Positions 1-12,175 of a stretch of DNA of 64,000 nucleotides are shown piece after piece. The notes below the pieces were generated by a model. It saw only the letters and a program-made list of their open reading frames with translations, was not told the origin of the DNA and searched no databases. The DNA lies in NCBI GenBank assembly GCA_032173965.1, contig JAVUNC010000006.1, forward strand, positions 36,427,870 through 36,491,869, given 5' to 3'. A program made the translations under genes and the position numbers. The first letter of the stretch is position 1. The number at the start of each line of letters is the position of its first letter. The DNA comes from Sitta carolinensis. Its lineage: Eukaryota > Chordata > Aves > Passeriformes > Sittidae.

Positions 1-2922
1 AAGACTTGTGTTCTAAATAGGTGTGAGTGTGTATTTTAATATTAACTAAAACCCAGTGTTTATTGAAGTCTTTGAAACTGAAATAATGTTTTTTAAGGAA
101 TAGGTAAAATATAGGTAATAATATTTAACTGAATCAATGGCATATGAAGTAACTGGAAAGTCTGATTTTCACTCCTTGAAGTATTTCTGATATTGACTTT
201 TTCTCATATAGATAGCTCAGGGAAAATGTCCAAAGACCACTGCTTACTTACCTTGGCAAAACCGTCAAACAAACTAAACTGTTCTAGATTTAAATTCTGA
301 TGACACTAGAAAGTGCCAGCCCTAAACCAGTTTATGACTCAACTCTCACTCCATACTTTACCATGATTTAGTTAATGGGTTCATGAGCATCTGCTACAGG
401 AACAAATTTGATTAATCAATCCACTGACATTGATGTTCTAGTTACATTTCAGTGCTACTTACAGGAATTGAAGGACAGAATTTTGACCACTTTTGAAACG
501 TAATTCACAGTGGCCTTTGGGCAGTAATATGCTAGAATTACACCTAAATGCAGGAAGCTAAGCAAAACCACAGAATCTGTAATTCCTCTGCCTCAGCAAA
601 AGTGTAAATTTAAATACAAATGTAAATGCATTCCTACAAAATGATGCCTTTGTTAATTTGAGTTGCAATGAAGATGACAAATTTTAATGAATGGTATGAT
701 TTTCCTCTCTCCAAATGTATTATTCAAACCACTTTATTTTTCATTGTTCACTAAACAGTACTAGAATTAAAGAAACCATAAACATCTTCTAGCTAGAAAA
801 AGATTATTTACCAGCAGAATATTTGAAGTTTGTTTGCATTTTTTCCAGTCTGCTTTTAACAGTCTTAGTGTATAGTGATCAAGCAATGTTTGTCTAAAAT
901 CTTTCTATATTCTAGTTGAAGCGGCTTTGACATGTTTTATTCTCTTTCTTCTCAATTTTGTCCTACTAATATTAGTTTTCCAGACATCAAAGTGGTAAAT
1001 AGGGTAGACTGTAAATTCTTTGACATAGGCTTGATAGTTCAAAGAATTCCTGCAGCATCTAGACCTTTAGCCTAAGTCTACAAAAGTAAGGAAGTTATGA
1101 AGAGTGTCATGTTAAAGTTTTCTTATGTCATTCCTTTTCCAACCTGTATGGTGGAAATTCCCTGTGATAGAGACATGTTAGCACAATACTTAAGAGATCA
1201 CACTTTAAGAGTGGTTGTTACTACTTTTGTCACATATTTTATTTTGTTGATTGAGTTAAGTGAACACAGTTTCTTTGCTTGCAACTCTGCCTTATCAGTT
1301 GTCTTTTGTTAGACCAGTTACTAGAATTAGAAGCATGAAAACTTTATGTCTGTATAAACATATTTGACTACAATGTTAAACCATTAATTCAGCAAGAGTT
1401 TCCCTCCTGACTAAAACTCCTGGGCCACTATACATGAGAACTCTCTGTCCTACTCTTTGTGGCTGCTGTGAAACCCTCTTCCCTGGAAATTTCTCTCTTA
1501 TCTCTGAGATAAAAAAGAGCATATGGAATACAGTAGAAGAACCTCTCCAGAAGCAAAACAAAACAGAACAAAACAATAAAACCCCTCCAATTCCCTACAA
1601 AAATGGGGGAATATTTGGAATATATGCAAAATATATTTCTTTTCCCTTAGTATTTTTCACACACATGCTAAGGTGTGCTTAAATCAGTCAAATTCCTCAG
1701 GACTAATTTAAAAAGCTAAGAAACAATCAGAAAGGAAGCCCTACACTGCTTTTACAAGAATATTGTTTACATGTTTTTGTTGAGACAGCTCTATTTTGTC
1801 CAGAGGTGCCAAAGTCATTGTCAAAGTAGCCCATTCCACCCTTTTCTACCTATCATCTATCTTTTGTGAGAAATTCTGAGATCCTTCATAGAATAATGAG
1901 ATCTTTAATTTCACTACACACCTGAAATGCAGGTTAGTGAAGTAGGTGAGTGGCTGAAATGTACGTACAAGGTATGAATTATACTTTCTTTTGGGCTTTT
2001 GTGAAGGCAGAAAAATAATTTCAACCCAGAAAAAAACCCAGAATCTAAACCAAACCACATCACCTACTCCTCTTTGACTTTTAAACCAAAATTGCACTCG
2101 CCATTTTGACTTCTTTATGAATCACTTAACATTTTTGAAGGCTTTATGTGCTTCTGTTCATAGCACAGGCAAACTTTTCATGAAGTTGCCCATTTCATAC
2201 TAGCACTGCAGTTATGGCCTCTTTCTTTTCCAGAGGAAAGAAAGATTATTGTTTCCCCATATTTTACTCCTCAGGACTCCAAATTTTATCTACTTTTATT
2301 GAAAAAATTGAGATTTAGTGGAATATCAAAATTTTTCTATTTTCTTTGAGAACCTTAAAGAAAGTCATTTTGAGTTAAGAAGAAGGGGAGGAGCAGCTTG
2401 TCCTTCAGAAAAGACAGGCTCTTCATATGAGAGGCAGCTCTTACAAAGGGCATGTCCCATTTGGCTTGTTTCCTAGGTAGGAGATGAAACAAGCCATGTT
2501 GCTTCAGGCAGATGAAAGCTGGGAAGGAGATGGGGGTTGATTCTGACCCCAGTTCCTACTTGTCAAAAATGTGTGATTTTTTTTCTCTATTTAAATATAT
2601 TATAAAGAGCAGAGGGGGGCGGGTGAAAAATGGAGGAAGAAAGCCAAAAAAAGTCAGCTATTTTCTGGCAGGTTAGCCATCAAGTCTCATCATGAGAATG
2701 ACTATTATGGTATGATACCAATCCTGCAATGTGGAATGCAAAAATGCCTTTTACTGAGACTGTCCAACTTGTTTCGAAGGGCCTGTGTGCAAAAAGGCTC
2801 TCCAGGAAACTGTTTAATATTGCAATCTTTAGGCAAAAATATATTATTTTAAAAGGAACTTTCTTCTTCAAAATGAACTTCTAACATTACCTTAAGGAGC
2901 AGATTATTAAACAGTAAAATAT

Positions 2923-2946
2923 TATATATATATATATATATATATA
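2923..2946. repeat. (TA)12 microsatellite
   Basis: Twelve uninterrupted TA dinucleotides embedded in AT-rich sequence. A tract of this length is expected to be length-polymorphic. Confidence 0.95.
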
Positions 2947-4719
2947 ATTTGACCTTAATTTCCAATTTAATATTAAAAAGCAAAGTGCTCAGACCTACCA
3001 CAGGACAGACAGCACTTCTTTCTGAGAGGGCTCTGACAGATTAAAAAATGCCTATCAGACCCCAGCCTGCCATTGTTTTCTAGTCATATTCCATAGTCCT
3101 TACTAAATGAGATGCACCAATTTCAGCTGGTGTCTCAACTACAACTCTAACAAGTATCTGGGGAAGAATGTTATTTGTTTTATTTCTCTCTTGGGAGAGA
3201 TCCACGTTAATCCTTGATAATCCTTTTGTATCTATGATTCAGGCTGTCTTTGCTTGAAGAAAACTTTTGCAGAAGTCACTAGCATTAAACTCGTAACTTA
3301 AGAACTAACATAGTTATATTAAAAAATTGTCAAGCTAACAAGATGAACAAATTCTCTACTTTGAGAGAGATTTTCTTCTTCACAAAAAATCTCAGTGTTG
3401 CATGTCGTCTTTGTTGCTTGTCAACCTATGTTCCATAGCTTATTCTTTGTATAAAATAAGCAATCCCAGGGAAGTCATTAGGAAGTAGGAATATTATAAA
3501 CGTTTGTCTAGAGCCAGAGTTTGCAATTTTATTGCTGCCTGTTAAAGGCGTGAAAAATCAGAATTTTGTCCAAACACAAGTACTGTTAGAAAATGTTGAT
3601 AGCTGAGCATATCCATTTTTGGTTCCAGCATGTTCTGCAGTGTGATTTCTTACAAATTTTTCATGTATGTGCTTTGTTCTTTATCTACCTCCAACTTGAA
3701 TAGAAAATGCAGGACTTCAGTGGAAAGTTATAGTATATAGTTAAATACTGGCAGTCAGAAAAGGAACTATCAAATATAATTAGAATAGAATATCTACATA
3801 TATATCACCAATAAAGACATGTTTAATTTGTGACTCACTTAAACTCTGTAATATGCCTTACACGACTCAGTAACATCAATATTATCAAACAAAATCTTCA
3901 TCAGGTAGATTATAACATCTTAGAGGTATCAATTGCTTTTGAGAGCTTAAGAAATTTGTGCTATGCAAAGCCTCTCTAGCTATGCTAAGTTTTGGAAAAG
4001 TTGCAATAATTTGCTTTAGGTATGACTACTTTTATCATAACTTATGAAAACTCAGTTTCACAGAGTCAGTACTTTTAGCAAAACCTCTATTTGGTTTCTG
4101 AAACTCACACCAGAAAAATAGGTGGCTAATTATCAGAAAAAAATAGTTCTACTGGACATTTCCAAATGCTGCAAGGGATATCTAGTGCATTCATTTAAAT
4201 TCTTGATACTGAAAATCAGTTTAAACATCTGAAGCTTGGACTGAATCTGAACTTCCTGACACAGGAAAGTAACAAACTAGTTGTGCTTATATATTAGTCA
4301 GAAGTCCTACTTAATAAAAAGACAAACAAAATATAATAATATGAATAAGTAATATAAGTAATAAGAATAAGCAATATATATCCAAATAAGTGGGTGGATT
4401 TGAGCATTAGTTTGATAAGATGATAGTATGATAGGGAAGCAATTAACTAAGAGGAAAAAAAACCAACTCCACAAAAATTCCTCTTGTGAATCAAAAATAC
4501 CCTTGTCAGAAAGGTTTTTCTTTTCCAAAAGTTTAAATAACCTCATCTTTCAATCCAAATACAGTTTTAATAATCTCTAGGAGTGCTTTTGTATATGGAT
4601 TTCAGTTCAGATTTTTTAGCCTTAATACTAATTAAATCATCCATGTTTTTTTGAATCCATGTTCTCTGGAAAATTAGAAAATGCTCAAGTAGGATTAATC
4701 TTTAACAAAATTCATTCTC

Positions 4720-4743
4720 TTTTTTTTTTTTTTTTTTTTTTTT
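4720..4743 (+). repeat. poly-T tract (24 T)
   Basis: An uninterrupted run of 24 T on the plus strand. No retroposed sequence that I can identify abuts it. It is one of nine long T-tracts on this strand. Confidence 0.95.
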
Positions 4744-7700
4744 CTAAGATCCCTACAAACACAATAGGGTTTTTTAATCCACTTTTAAGTCTATTTTACC
4801 TAAGTTATATGTACTGGTTAATAAAAACATATCTCTGCCACATGTCTAGGGGACATATGACACCATAGCTTGTGTACTAGAGCCATGAGGAGATATCTGA
4901 TGGAAAGAGGAATTCCAGGTTGTATGGTAGAAGCATGCAATAATTGGTCTGAAATCATGCTACCTACTTTTTAATTATGGCTCCTCCACCAAACACTTGC
5001 ATATCATGGAATGACTTGACTCCAGACTTAAACAGCTCTCATAAAGCTCTCATACACAATGATAATAAGCTCTGGGTGAATGTAAATGCTAGGAGTTGGT
5101 CCAGTCTGTGTGTGATTGACATTTTACTGCTGCAAAACAAACACAGAACAACAAAGGGTCTCAAGGGTCCATGCTCTAGCAATGCACTATTGTTCACTGG
5201 AGTGCCTGAGGAAGGACCAGAGGGGAGGCTAGAGAGGTCAGGTCTAGTCCAGAACTGGATCAGACAGAGCAGGTGGATCTCTTGAATGCCAAAGATGGTC
5301 AGGGTAGGAGCAAGGAAAAATCAGATGGCAGTGTTCACTCTAGAGAATGCAGCTGGGCAGGGGGAACTGGATGCAGTGCTTTGCATGTTTGTCTCCTCTG
5401 CAAAAGAAAGACTTCAAATAGTTTAGGAATGGCTGTGCTATATTTCTTCCTTGAAAGGAATGCAGGGAAATAGACTAGTTTTCTCATGTAGTATGGAAGT
5501 GATCCTCTGTATCTTTTACCTCTGCATGAGCACAGTGTGCTGGTGCTTAGACACTTTTAGTCTATCTGAAGAGAAGGGCTTCTACACTCCTGTAGAAACT
5601 ATGGAAGGTGCTGACAAGAATATGTTCAAAGACTTTTTCCCCTTAAAAAGAAGAAAGTAATACTTGTGATCTCTTTATTTTCACATGAAGGTCAATCATA
5701 ATGATTGAGAAAAAGGATGATATCTAGAATCTGTTTTTGTTAAACTGCTAAAAACTTGACCTAGAATATTTTTTTATATAGTTGTGATGATCTCCATTTT
5801 TCACAATCCAGTAAATATATTCCAATATGGTTGCATCCCTAGTTGCATAAAGCAGTCTTAATTAATTAATAAAGAAGAGAGTTCACATACTCTTTCCTTT
5901 TTATGTGGCATTTATCATAAAACAAGATTAAATTGTTAAAGTTGTCTAGATCCTTTCCAGTTGAAAGACAAATGTAAATTTTTGACTAGAATTACATGTA
6001 CAGGATATATGTGCAACTCTATGTGTGCAAGTCTCTATCATGCAGGATTTCAAACCACTAAACTCTTGGGGCAGCCCAATAATCTTACTAATATATTGAG
6101 TCTCAATATAATCTTTCCTTAGCGAATAATGTATTTCTTTAATTTACTTTCCGTATACATCTGTCACCATAGATGTACAAGGTTGTCAGTATACTTGACT
6201 TTTGTTTTCTAAGTGAACCCAATGATTCTTTTCATAAACTGAATGTTATACATAGAAGTAGATACTCAACTACGACAATCAACACACCAAGCACTGTAAA
6301 CCAGGCTTTCAATATTAATGTAGACAACAAAGCAACATCCAAGGATCAAGTGTTCTCATTTCATGTTTCAGATGAAAGACTCTGAATATCTTAGATATCA
6401 GAGACTAGGACAGAGCCCTTTGTAGATACCTGATACTTTGCCTGCAGGGGTAATATCTGAGCCACCTGCATCTTAATTCTGTGTTTCAAATCTTTGTTGG
6501 TCACAGGACAGCAAAGGAATAAGAGCAACTAAACTTGAAAGGAGAAGAGAGAGTCAGCTGCAAATAACAACATTATAAGGAACTGTTTTAGCTATAGTAA
6601 TTTATCAGAAGAATGAAGTTTCAGCATCCTCTCAATAGCATCAGCTGTGTCAGAGCTGAGTCTTTGCCATCAAGACCTTTGCAAAACACTGCTTAGAGTG
6701 AAAGTGTGTGTGGAGTGGGGAAACTGAGGGAATAAAAAGGAGTTTACTGCATTGATATAGTCTCCACAAATAATTCTGCTCCTAGGTTACACTTTCTCAT
6801 CATGTACCTCAATCACAAGCTGGTCTAGGCAAAGGAAAAATGGATTATAAATTCTAAAGAGATGTCTTCTAGTGACTAAATATTTTTTTCTCTTAGTTGT
6901 TCAAAAAGAACAAGATTTTCCCAAAGTTATAATACCTGTTGTATTTTTGGTTGAAAACTAATGTTATTACTCTTCAGATCTAGAAAAAAGCTGAAGCTTA
7001 TGCAGAAAGAAATAAAACTAAATTTTAGAGAATCATACAAAATACAGTTGCAGTTTGTTGTATTTAGTTTCTTCACACAAAACTGAATATATCAACTGGA
7101 CTGTTGAGAAGAGATAGAAGGACATTACTTTTTTGTTATACATTTTTTAGGTAGAATTGTGTGGTTTTGAGAGTGTGGAAATTGCTAGAGGCGTTTCATA
7201 GAACTGTTAAATGGGTATTTCAGTGTTACTTTGCTTCCCTTGGATTTCCTTGGATCTCAGTCTGAAACCATACTAGGCTGGCCACAGTAAAAATTTCTCA
7301 ATGGTATTAAGTGAGCCCAGTGTCACTGTTACTCTCCAGCTTCTCAGATGTACTTCCAGCTGATCATCATGATAACCATGCCAATATGGTACAGGGGCTC
7401 TTGTAGCAGAACAAAACTGCCTTTGTAACAGAGTTGCTGCTGTACAGCCAGGAATTAGTCCCCCAAAATACACCTGGGGCTGCTTTCCCTGCCCTGTGTG
7501 TCCTGTGTTACCTAGTGCTGGCAAAGGCTGTTACTGTGCATGGCTGACTGTAGGGCAGACACCTACACTATGTTTCACCTGCTCCTTAAATCAAAGTTAG
7601 AGACCTCTGTTCTAACTCTACAGAGTGAAAAATAGTTCTCTGTCCTAAAGTACCCAAAACATGCACTGGGGAAAGAGAACAAAAGTATGACATAAGTTGT

Positions 7701-10019
7701 GTATACAAGTAAAAAACATGGTTAACAACGCCTAAAACAATGGAAAAAATTCTGGTTCAAAATCAGAACCTGAAGATTGCTTTGTATGCTGCCACTAGAG
7801 ATTAATTAGAGCAGCCTGTGTATATTCTGAAAAGTAGACTTCTGCTGAACTCTACTTGGGTGAAATATTATAGTGTAGACACCATCATCTCTTAAAATGT
7901 TTAATGATGCATGAAAGATGATGTGCTTGTGAATTTTTTTTAAGAGTTAAAAGTCAAGAAATATTAAGAGCACTGTAATTATTGACAAGATTAAATTTTT
8001 TATTTTCTTTTGTATAAAGGCATCTGGTTATTCAATATTTCAGAGATCTAGTGGCTTGTTGATGCTACAGTGGTGAAATCAAAAATTTAAAAAATCTCCA
8101 GGAATCTAAAAGCAATGGAAACTAAAACAATGATTGAGAATACTAAGTATACAGCAGTAGAAAGAAAAAGAGTAGTCTCCTGTTTTTCACTTTGTCCTTT
8201 TTTTTCTTTACATTTTGAAATGCTAGCTCTATTAGTATCCTACTGAATCAGAGGAAAAGTAGTTCACACAAAGCAACTATGGATTTGTCTGTGTGAAGAC
8301 ATTCAAAAAACTTTACAATGTGAGTGAACCTGTATTCATCTCATACTTGCGGTCACCTTATACTTGCATTAAGAAATCAAAAGATCTCTGGTACAAGATA
8401 GCACTTTGATTCTGTATGTTAAGAAATGCAAGGACTGTTACACATTTTAACTTATGTGCATGCCTTGGTTTAGGCTTTAGTGGCCTTGCATTAATGTTCC
8501 TAACAGTTCTAATGCTAACAACCATAAAATTGCTAGAAACCTTGCTTTTGGGGTGTCAAATAATGTCATAAACAAATCCTACAAAGTTAAAAAATCATTT
8601 GAAATGTTATAATGCAGATTGTAGTCTCCTTTGGCAATAAAGATTGCTAAACTGACTTCACATACTCATGTCAGTTTTTCTCACTGGGACTAATTACACG
8701 ATTACTATTGGAGGAAAACCCACCATCATTCCACTATGTCCTTGAGTTAGGGTTTGGTTTGGGGCAACACGATGAGGAATTAGACAACTGAGATTTGCAG
8801 ATGTTATAGATTTTATGAGCTGTTTTCCTCTCTTTGGGCAACCAATGCAACAGAACCAAATAGAACAAATGCAAAAGAATCCTTTGGTTTTGGAATGGAG
8901 CGTGTTCAGTGTCACTAAGGCCAAAGTTGTCTCAGAAACCAACATTATCTGTTTCCTCCCTTCCCAAATGTTTCTTTACTTTGAATTGTTTTTTCCATTC
9001 TTTAAAGATCACTTATTAAATCCTTCTGAAATTCCTTGTTATTTGTTGCTCAAAATGGTGTTGTTGGGAAAAAGTAATGAAAAAACCCCACTTCTTAATA
9101 CTATTGTTTCTTGAAATCTAAATTCCACTTTATAAAAATGCACAAAAGAACATAGATAATAATAGCACATACAAGGCTTTTCTAAGCCAAATGGAAAGGA
9201 TTCTAAAGGTTTCTAAACTACGGAAAGGATTTCATGCTTTTTGAAAAATTATATACTAATCCTAATTTTAATCCCATAAGATTTCCATAAACCCATAACC
9301 TACTCCAGACATAGTTAACTAAGCAAGATCATCTTTTCATCTCAGAAAGGGATTTATAGAATAAGGAAATCAAAATTTTCATGTAGTCAAAATTATTTTT
9401 TTCTTCTTATATCTGCTTATCTATTTTTCTGCCTGTTTTTCAATACTTTTGGTGCATCACTAAAATAATAATCATAGTTAAAAGTTAACTGTAGTGATGT
9501 TTTAGGATCTAAGAAAACTGTCTACAGAGATCAGGAAATACAGGCAATTTTCATTCATAGACAATAGGATTTTTTTCTCCCCTTCAATCTTCTAATACAC
9601 CTGAACAATTTTAGTGTCAGAACACTAGATAACAGCAAAAAGATGGGTGATCTCGTTTATTATGGCAAATCTTGCTTCCTGTGTTGGTTATTTCTTCTTG
9701 AAGTGACAAAATTCTTTTACTCAATCTTCATAAAGGAAATGCTCAGCTGAGCTTGAGTTAAGAATTTCTGTGTTTTAGGGTATGTTCTAAAATTGTAAAC
9801 CCTGGAGCTGAAATAATGATGAGAGAGCTAAAGAAATGTCTTATGCTATTCCTAAAAAAATATTTTAACAAATATCACAGTGTAAGGTTGAGTGTTCTGA
9901 AGGTTCATGGGCTCATGACATGGCCCACTGGAGTCCAGGCTAGCTCGTGTCACACTGATGCTGTGCCAGCTGTGGGGAACTGCTGTGGTTTGGGGTTTTA
10001 CCCATGGATGAAACTTTAG

Positions 10020-10560
10020 AGCTGATTGCTCTACAGTGCAGGGTCTGCCAGCCACATCAGGGGTCGGGTAGAGGAGAAGGAGGAGGCTATGTAGGAGGTT
10101 CCAGCAGGAGAGGTTTATTGGAGCTGAAGGGGTCACAACAGGAGAGCCCTGAGCACTGCTGGGCAGGCGTTTAAAAGCTGTGACAATTCTGGGTGGGTAC
10201 AAATCATAAACCAATGCGGAAGCATCAGGAGCAGGGCTGAGGAGGATCAGTCACTAGCCTGAGGCCAATTACAGAAGAGGGGGCAGAAGAGGACACATGT
10301 CCCAGTGGGGTGTCGAGGATAGTGAGCCCCCAGGAATGCCCAGGGGGGAACACTGGAAGGACTGGCTCAAGGCAGGAGTGACATTGAAGGGACCAGAATA
10401 AGGGGGTAACAATGATTGATAGGGGAGGGACTTGAACAAAGGGAGGGGATTGCCATAAAGAGTATCTCAGGGGAGGATACAGCTTTCAAGGATAAACCAA
10501 CTTGGGGGTACACAAGGGGGAACATCAGAACAAACCATCAACATTAAAACCATTAATAAT
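10020..10560 (-). mobile_element. LTR-like element of an endogenous retrovirus, minus strand
   Basis: Read on the minus strand, this block has the layout of a retroviral LTR. An inverted CCAAT box (CCAAT on plus at 10211-10215) comes first. A TATA-like TTTTAAA follows about 35-40 bases downstream (plus 10170-10176). An AATAAA polyadenylation signal (plus 10114-10119) lies about 50 bases further on, and a pyrimidine-rich U5-like segment runs to about 10020. The block is clearly richer in G+C than its surroundings. I saw no gag, pol or env frame next to it, so it is probably a solo or truncated LTR. I could not find terminal TG/CA ends with a matching target-site duplication, so both edges are approximate. 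The roughly 120-codon minus-strand frame at 9852-10214 overlaps the U5 side and resembles no retroviral protein. Confidence 0.6.
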
Positions 10561-10762
10561 TAACCAATAGAATAAAATAATACAAGCCGTAAGAGGTTCA
10601 GGCTAAAATAGTGAGCATACCAAGGAAAAAAGTATGTGGGGTTTTTTTGATTTTTTTTTCCTCGTGATGTGAACTTTCTTGAATTGGAAGTATAAGAGTT
10701 TTGCATATCTGCCAATATCAGCACAGTGAGATAATCTCGATTGTATTGAGGAAGACTTTGAA

Positions 10763-10784
10763 GGCAGCCACAAAAGTGGCTGCC
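10763..10784. repeat. perfect short inverted repeat (9-bp stem, AAAA loop)
   Basis: GGCAGCCAC and its exact reverse complement GTGGCTGCC are separated by AAAA. It lies about 200 bases beyond the LTR-like element. It is not followed by a T-run, and nothing ties it to a function. About one 9-bp perfect stem with a loop of 4 or less is expected by chance in 64 kb, but this one is unusually GC-rich for the window. Confidence 0.8.
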
Positions 10785-11599
10785 AGTGAGTGGCACCAGT
10801 GGGTGTCTGTAGTTGCTACTAGTCAGCGTGGATAAGAGGAGCTGGGCTTTGTGACCACATGCAGCTACAAGTTACTTTCAGTCATCTCAGAGCTAATGTA
10901 AATGAAGAATTACATGTCTGAAGAGGACAATGCCCAATCTAGGTACTCTGTTCAGAGCTGTGATCCAGAAGTACTCAATCTTGATAACTGCAAATAGTCA
11001 ACTTATTAAAATTTAATTTTGAGCAAAGCTTTTTAATACCCCCAGTGCCAAAGTGTCTGCCTCAGCTCCACTAACATTGAGACTCATACCCCATAAATTC
11101 TCTGTGGTGTCAGTGAGACTAAACCTTATAAACATGTATTTAAAACTATCTCTTACACTTAACATGACTCAGCACAATTGCCAAGATCATTCAAATGAAA
11201 ATAAAATTTAAAAACCTCCAGTGTTATTTTGTTTCTATTTTTTTTTTTTTTCTGCAACTTGGTATTTATTGCTAGGAAGTGACAATAATTCAATAATTAA
11301 GTTTGGGTTTACTTACTGTGTTTGGATTTATACTTTTTTGATTTATATATAGAATCAAAAAGTCTTCAAGCAGTGGCCTATGCTAACTAAAAGAAGGCTG
11401 TACTCTACTTTCGTATTGATGTATTTGTTCTCTGTAGGAAGGAATACCAAAATTCCAATAGATTATAAAGGCAGAGAGTGAATGTTCTGGAGCGACCTTT
11501 TCCAGTTGTCTGGTGCCTACCAAACAAGTCTATCATTCCCTTCTCCATCAAAAACACAGGGGAAGAAAACACAATGAAAAGCTCATAGGTCAAGTTAAG

Positions 11600-12175
11600 A
11601 GCAAGGAGAGATCACTCACTAATTACCTTTGCAGGCTAAACAAACTCCATCTGAGGAAAGTAATTTAATTTATTACAAATCAAATTGAGACTAAGATAAC
11701 AAGAAATATCTCCTTTCCTCTTGGGCTCAGCTTCACTTCTGACTTCTCTTCAGGTCCTGCCAGGGACTGTCCTGCTCCAACACAGGATCTCCTACAGGGT
11801 CACAGCTGCCTTCTGTGCATAGTCACATTCTGCAGAGTGGGGTGCTCCATGGGCTGCTGGGGAGCCTCTGCTCTCTCACCTGCAGCATCCTCTCCCATCC
11901 TTCTGAACTAATCTTGGTGTCAGCAGAGTTGTTTCCTTCTCATATTCACTCCTCTTCCCGTGCTGCTTTGCACAGTGTATTTTTACCCCTTCTTAAACCT
12001 GTTATCACAAGGCTCTATGACTGTCTGATGGGCTCAGCTTTGGCTGATGGTGGGTCCCTTTTGGAGCTGACTGAACTGGTTCTGTCAGACATGGGAAAAG
12101 CTTCTGGGATTTTCTCATAGGAGCCTCCCTTGCAGTCTCACTGTTATCAAAACCTTGCCAAATAAACCAAAAACA
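11600..12175 (-). mobile_element. Soprano-like avian interspersed repeat (LTR-type), degenerate
   Basis: The plus strand carries several landmarks, in order, of a common avian interspersed repeat that I recall. These are a 'taatttaatttatta' block after a 'gatcactcactaattacc' start, a 'cagcttcacttctga' block, short repeated units beginning 'tgctcca', then 'cttggtgtcagcagagttgtttc', and a 'caaaaccttgcca' end. The repeated roughly 41-base units are the hallmark I associate with the chicken Soprano family. Here only a couple of diverged units remain. The order suggests that the element's own 5' end lies at the high-coordinate side, that is, minus orientation. The 101-codon plus frame at 11815-12120 is a by-product of the repeat, not a gene. 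The family name is from memory and should be checked against a repeat library. Confidence 0.5.

Larger units (their letters stand above)
1..9880. other. AT-rich non-coding stretch without genes
   Basis: I see no gene, recognisable transposon or RNA gene here apart from the TA microsatellite at 2.92 kb and the T-tract at 4.72 kb, which are listed separately. Reading frames are short (about 100 codons at most), lack known domains and often start at non-ATG codons. Slightly GC-richer patches lie at about 5.15-5.40 kb and 7.32-7.56 kb. Neither matches a repeat or protein that I recognise. Confidence 0.7.

Noticed and set aside
9852..10214. 120-codon minus-strand frame across the LTR-like element
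   Set aside because: It covers LTR promoter/U5 sequence and resembles no retroviral or host protein.
11815..12120. 101-codon plus-strand frame
   Set aside because: It lies wholly within the Soprano-like repeat.
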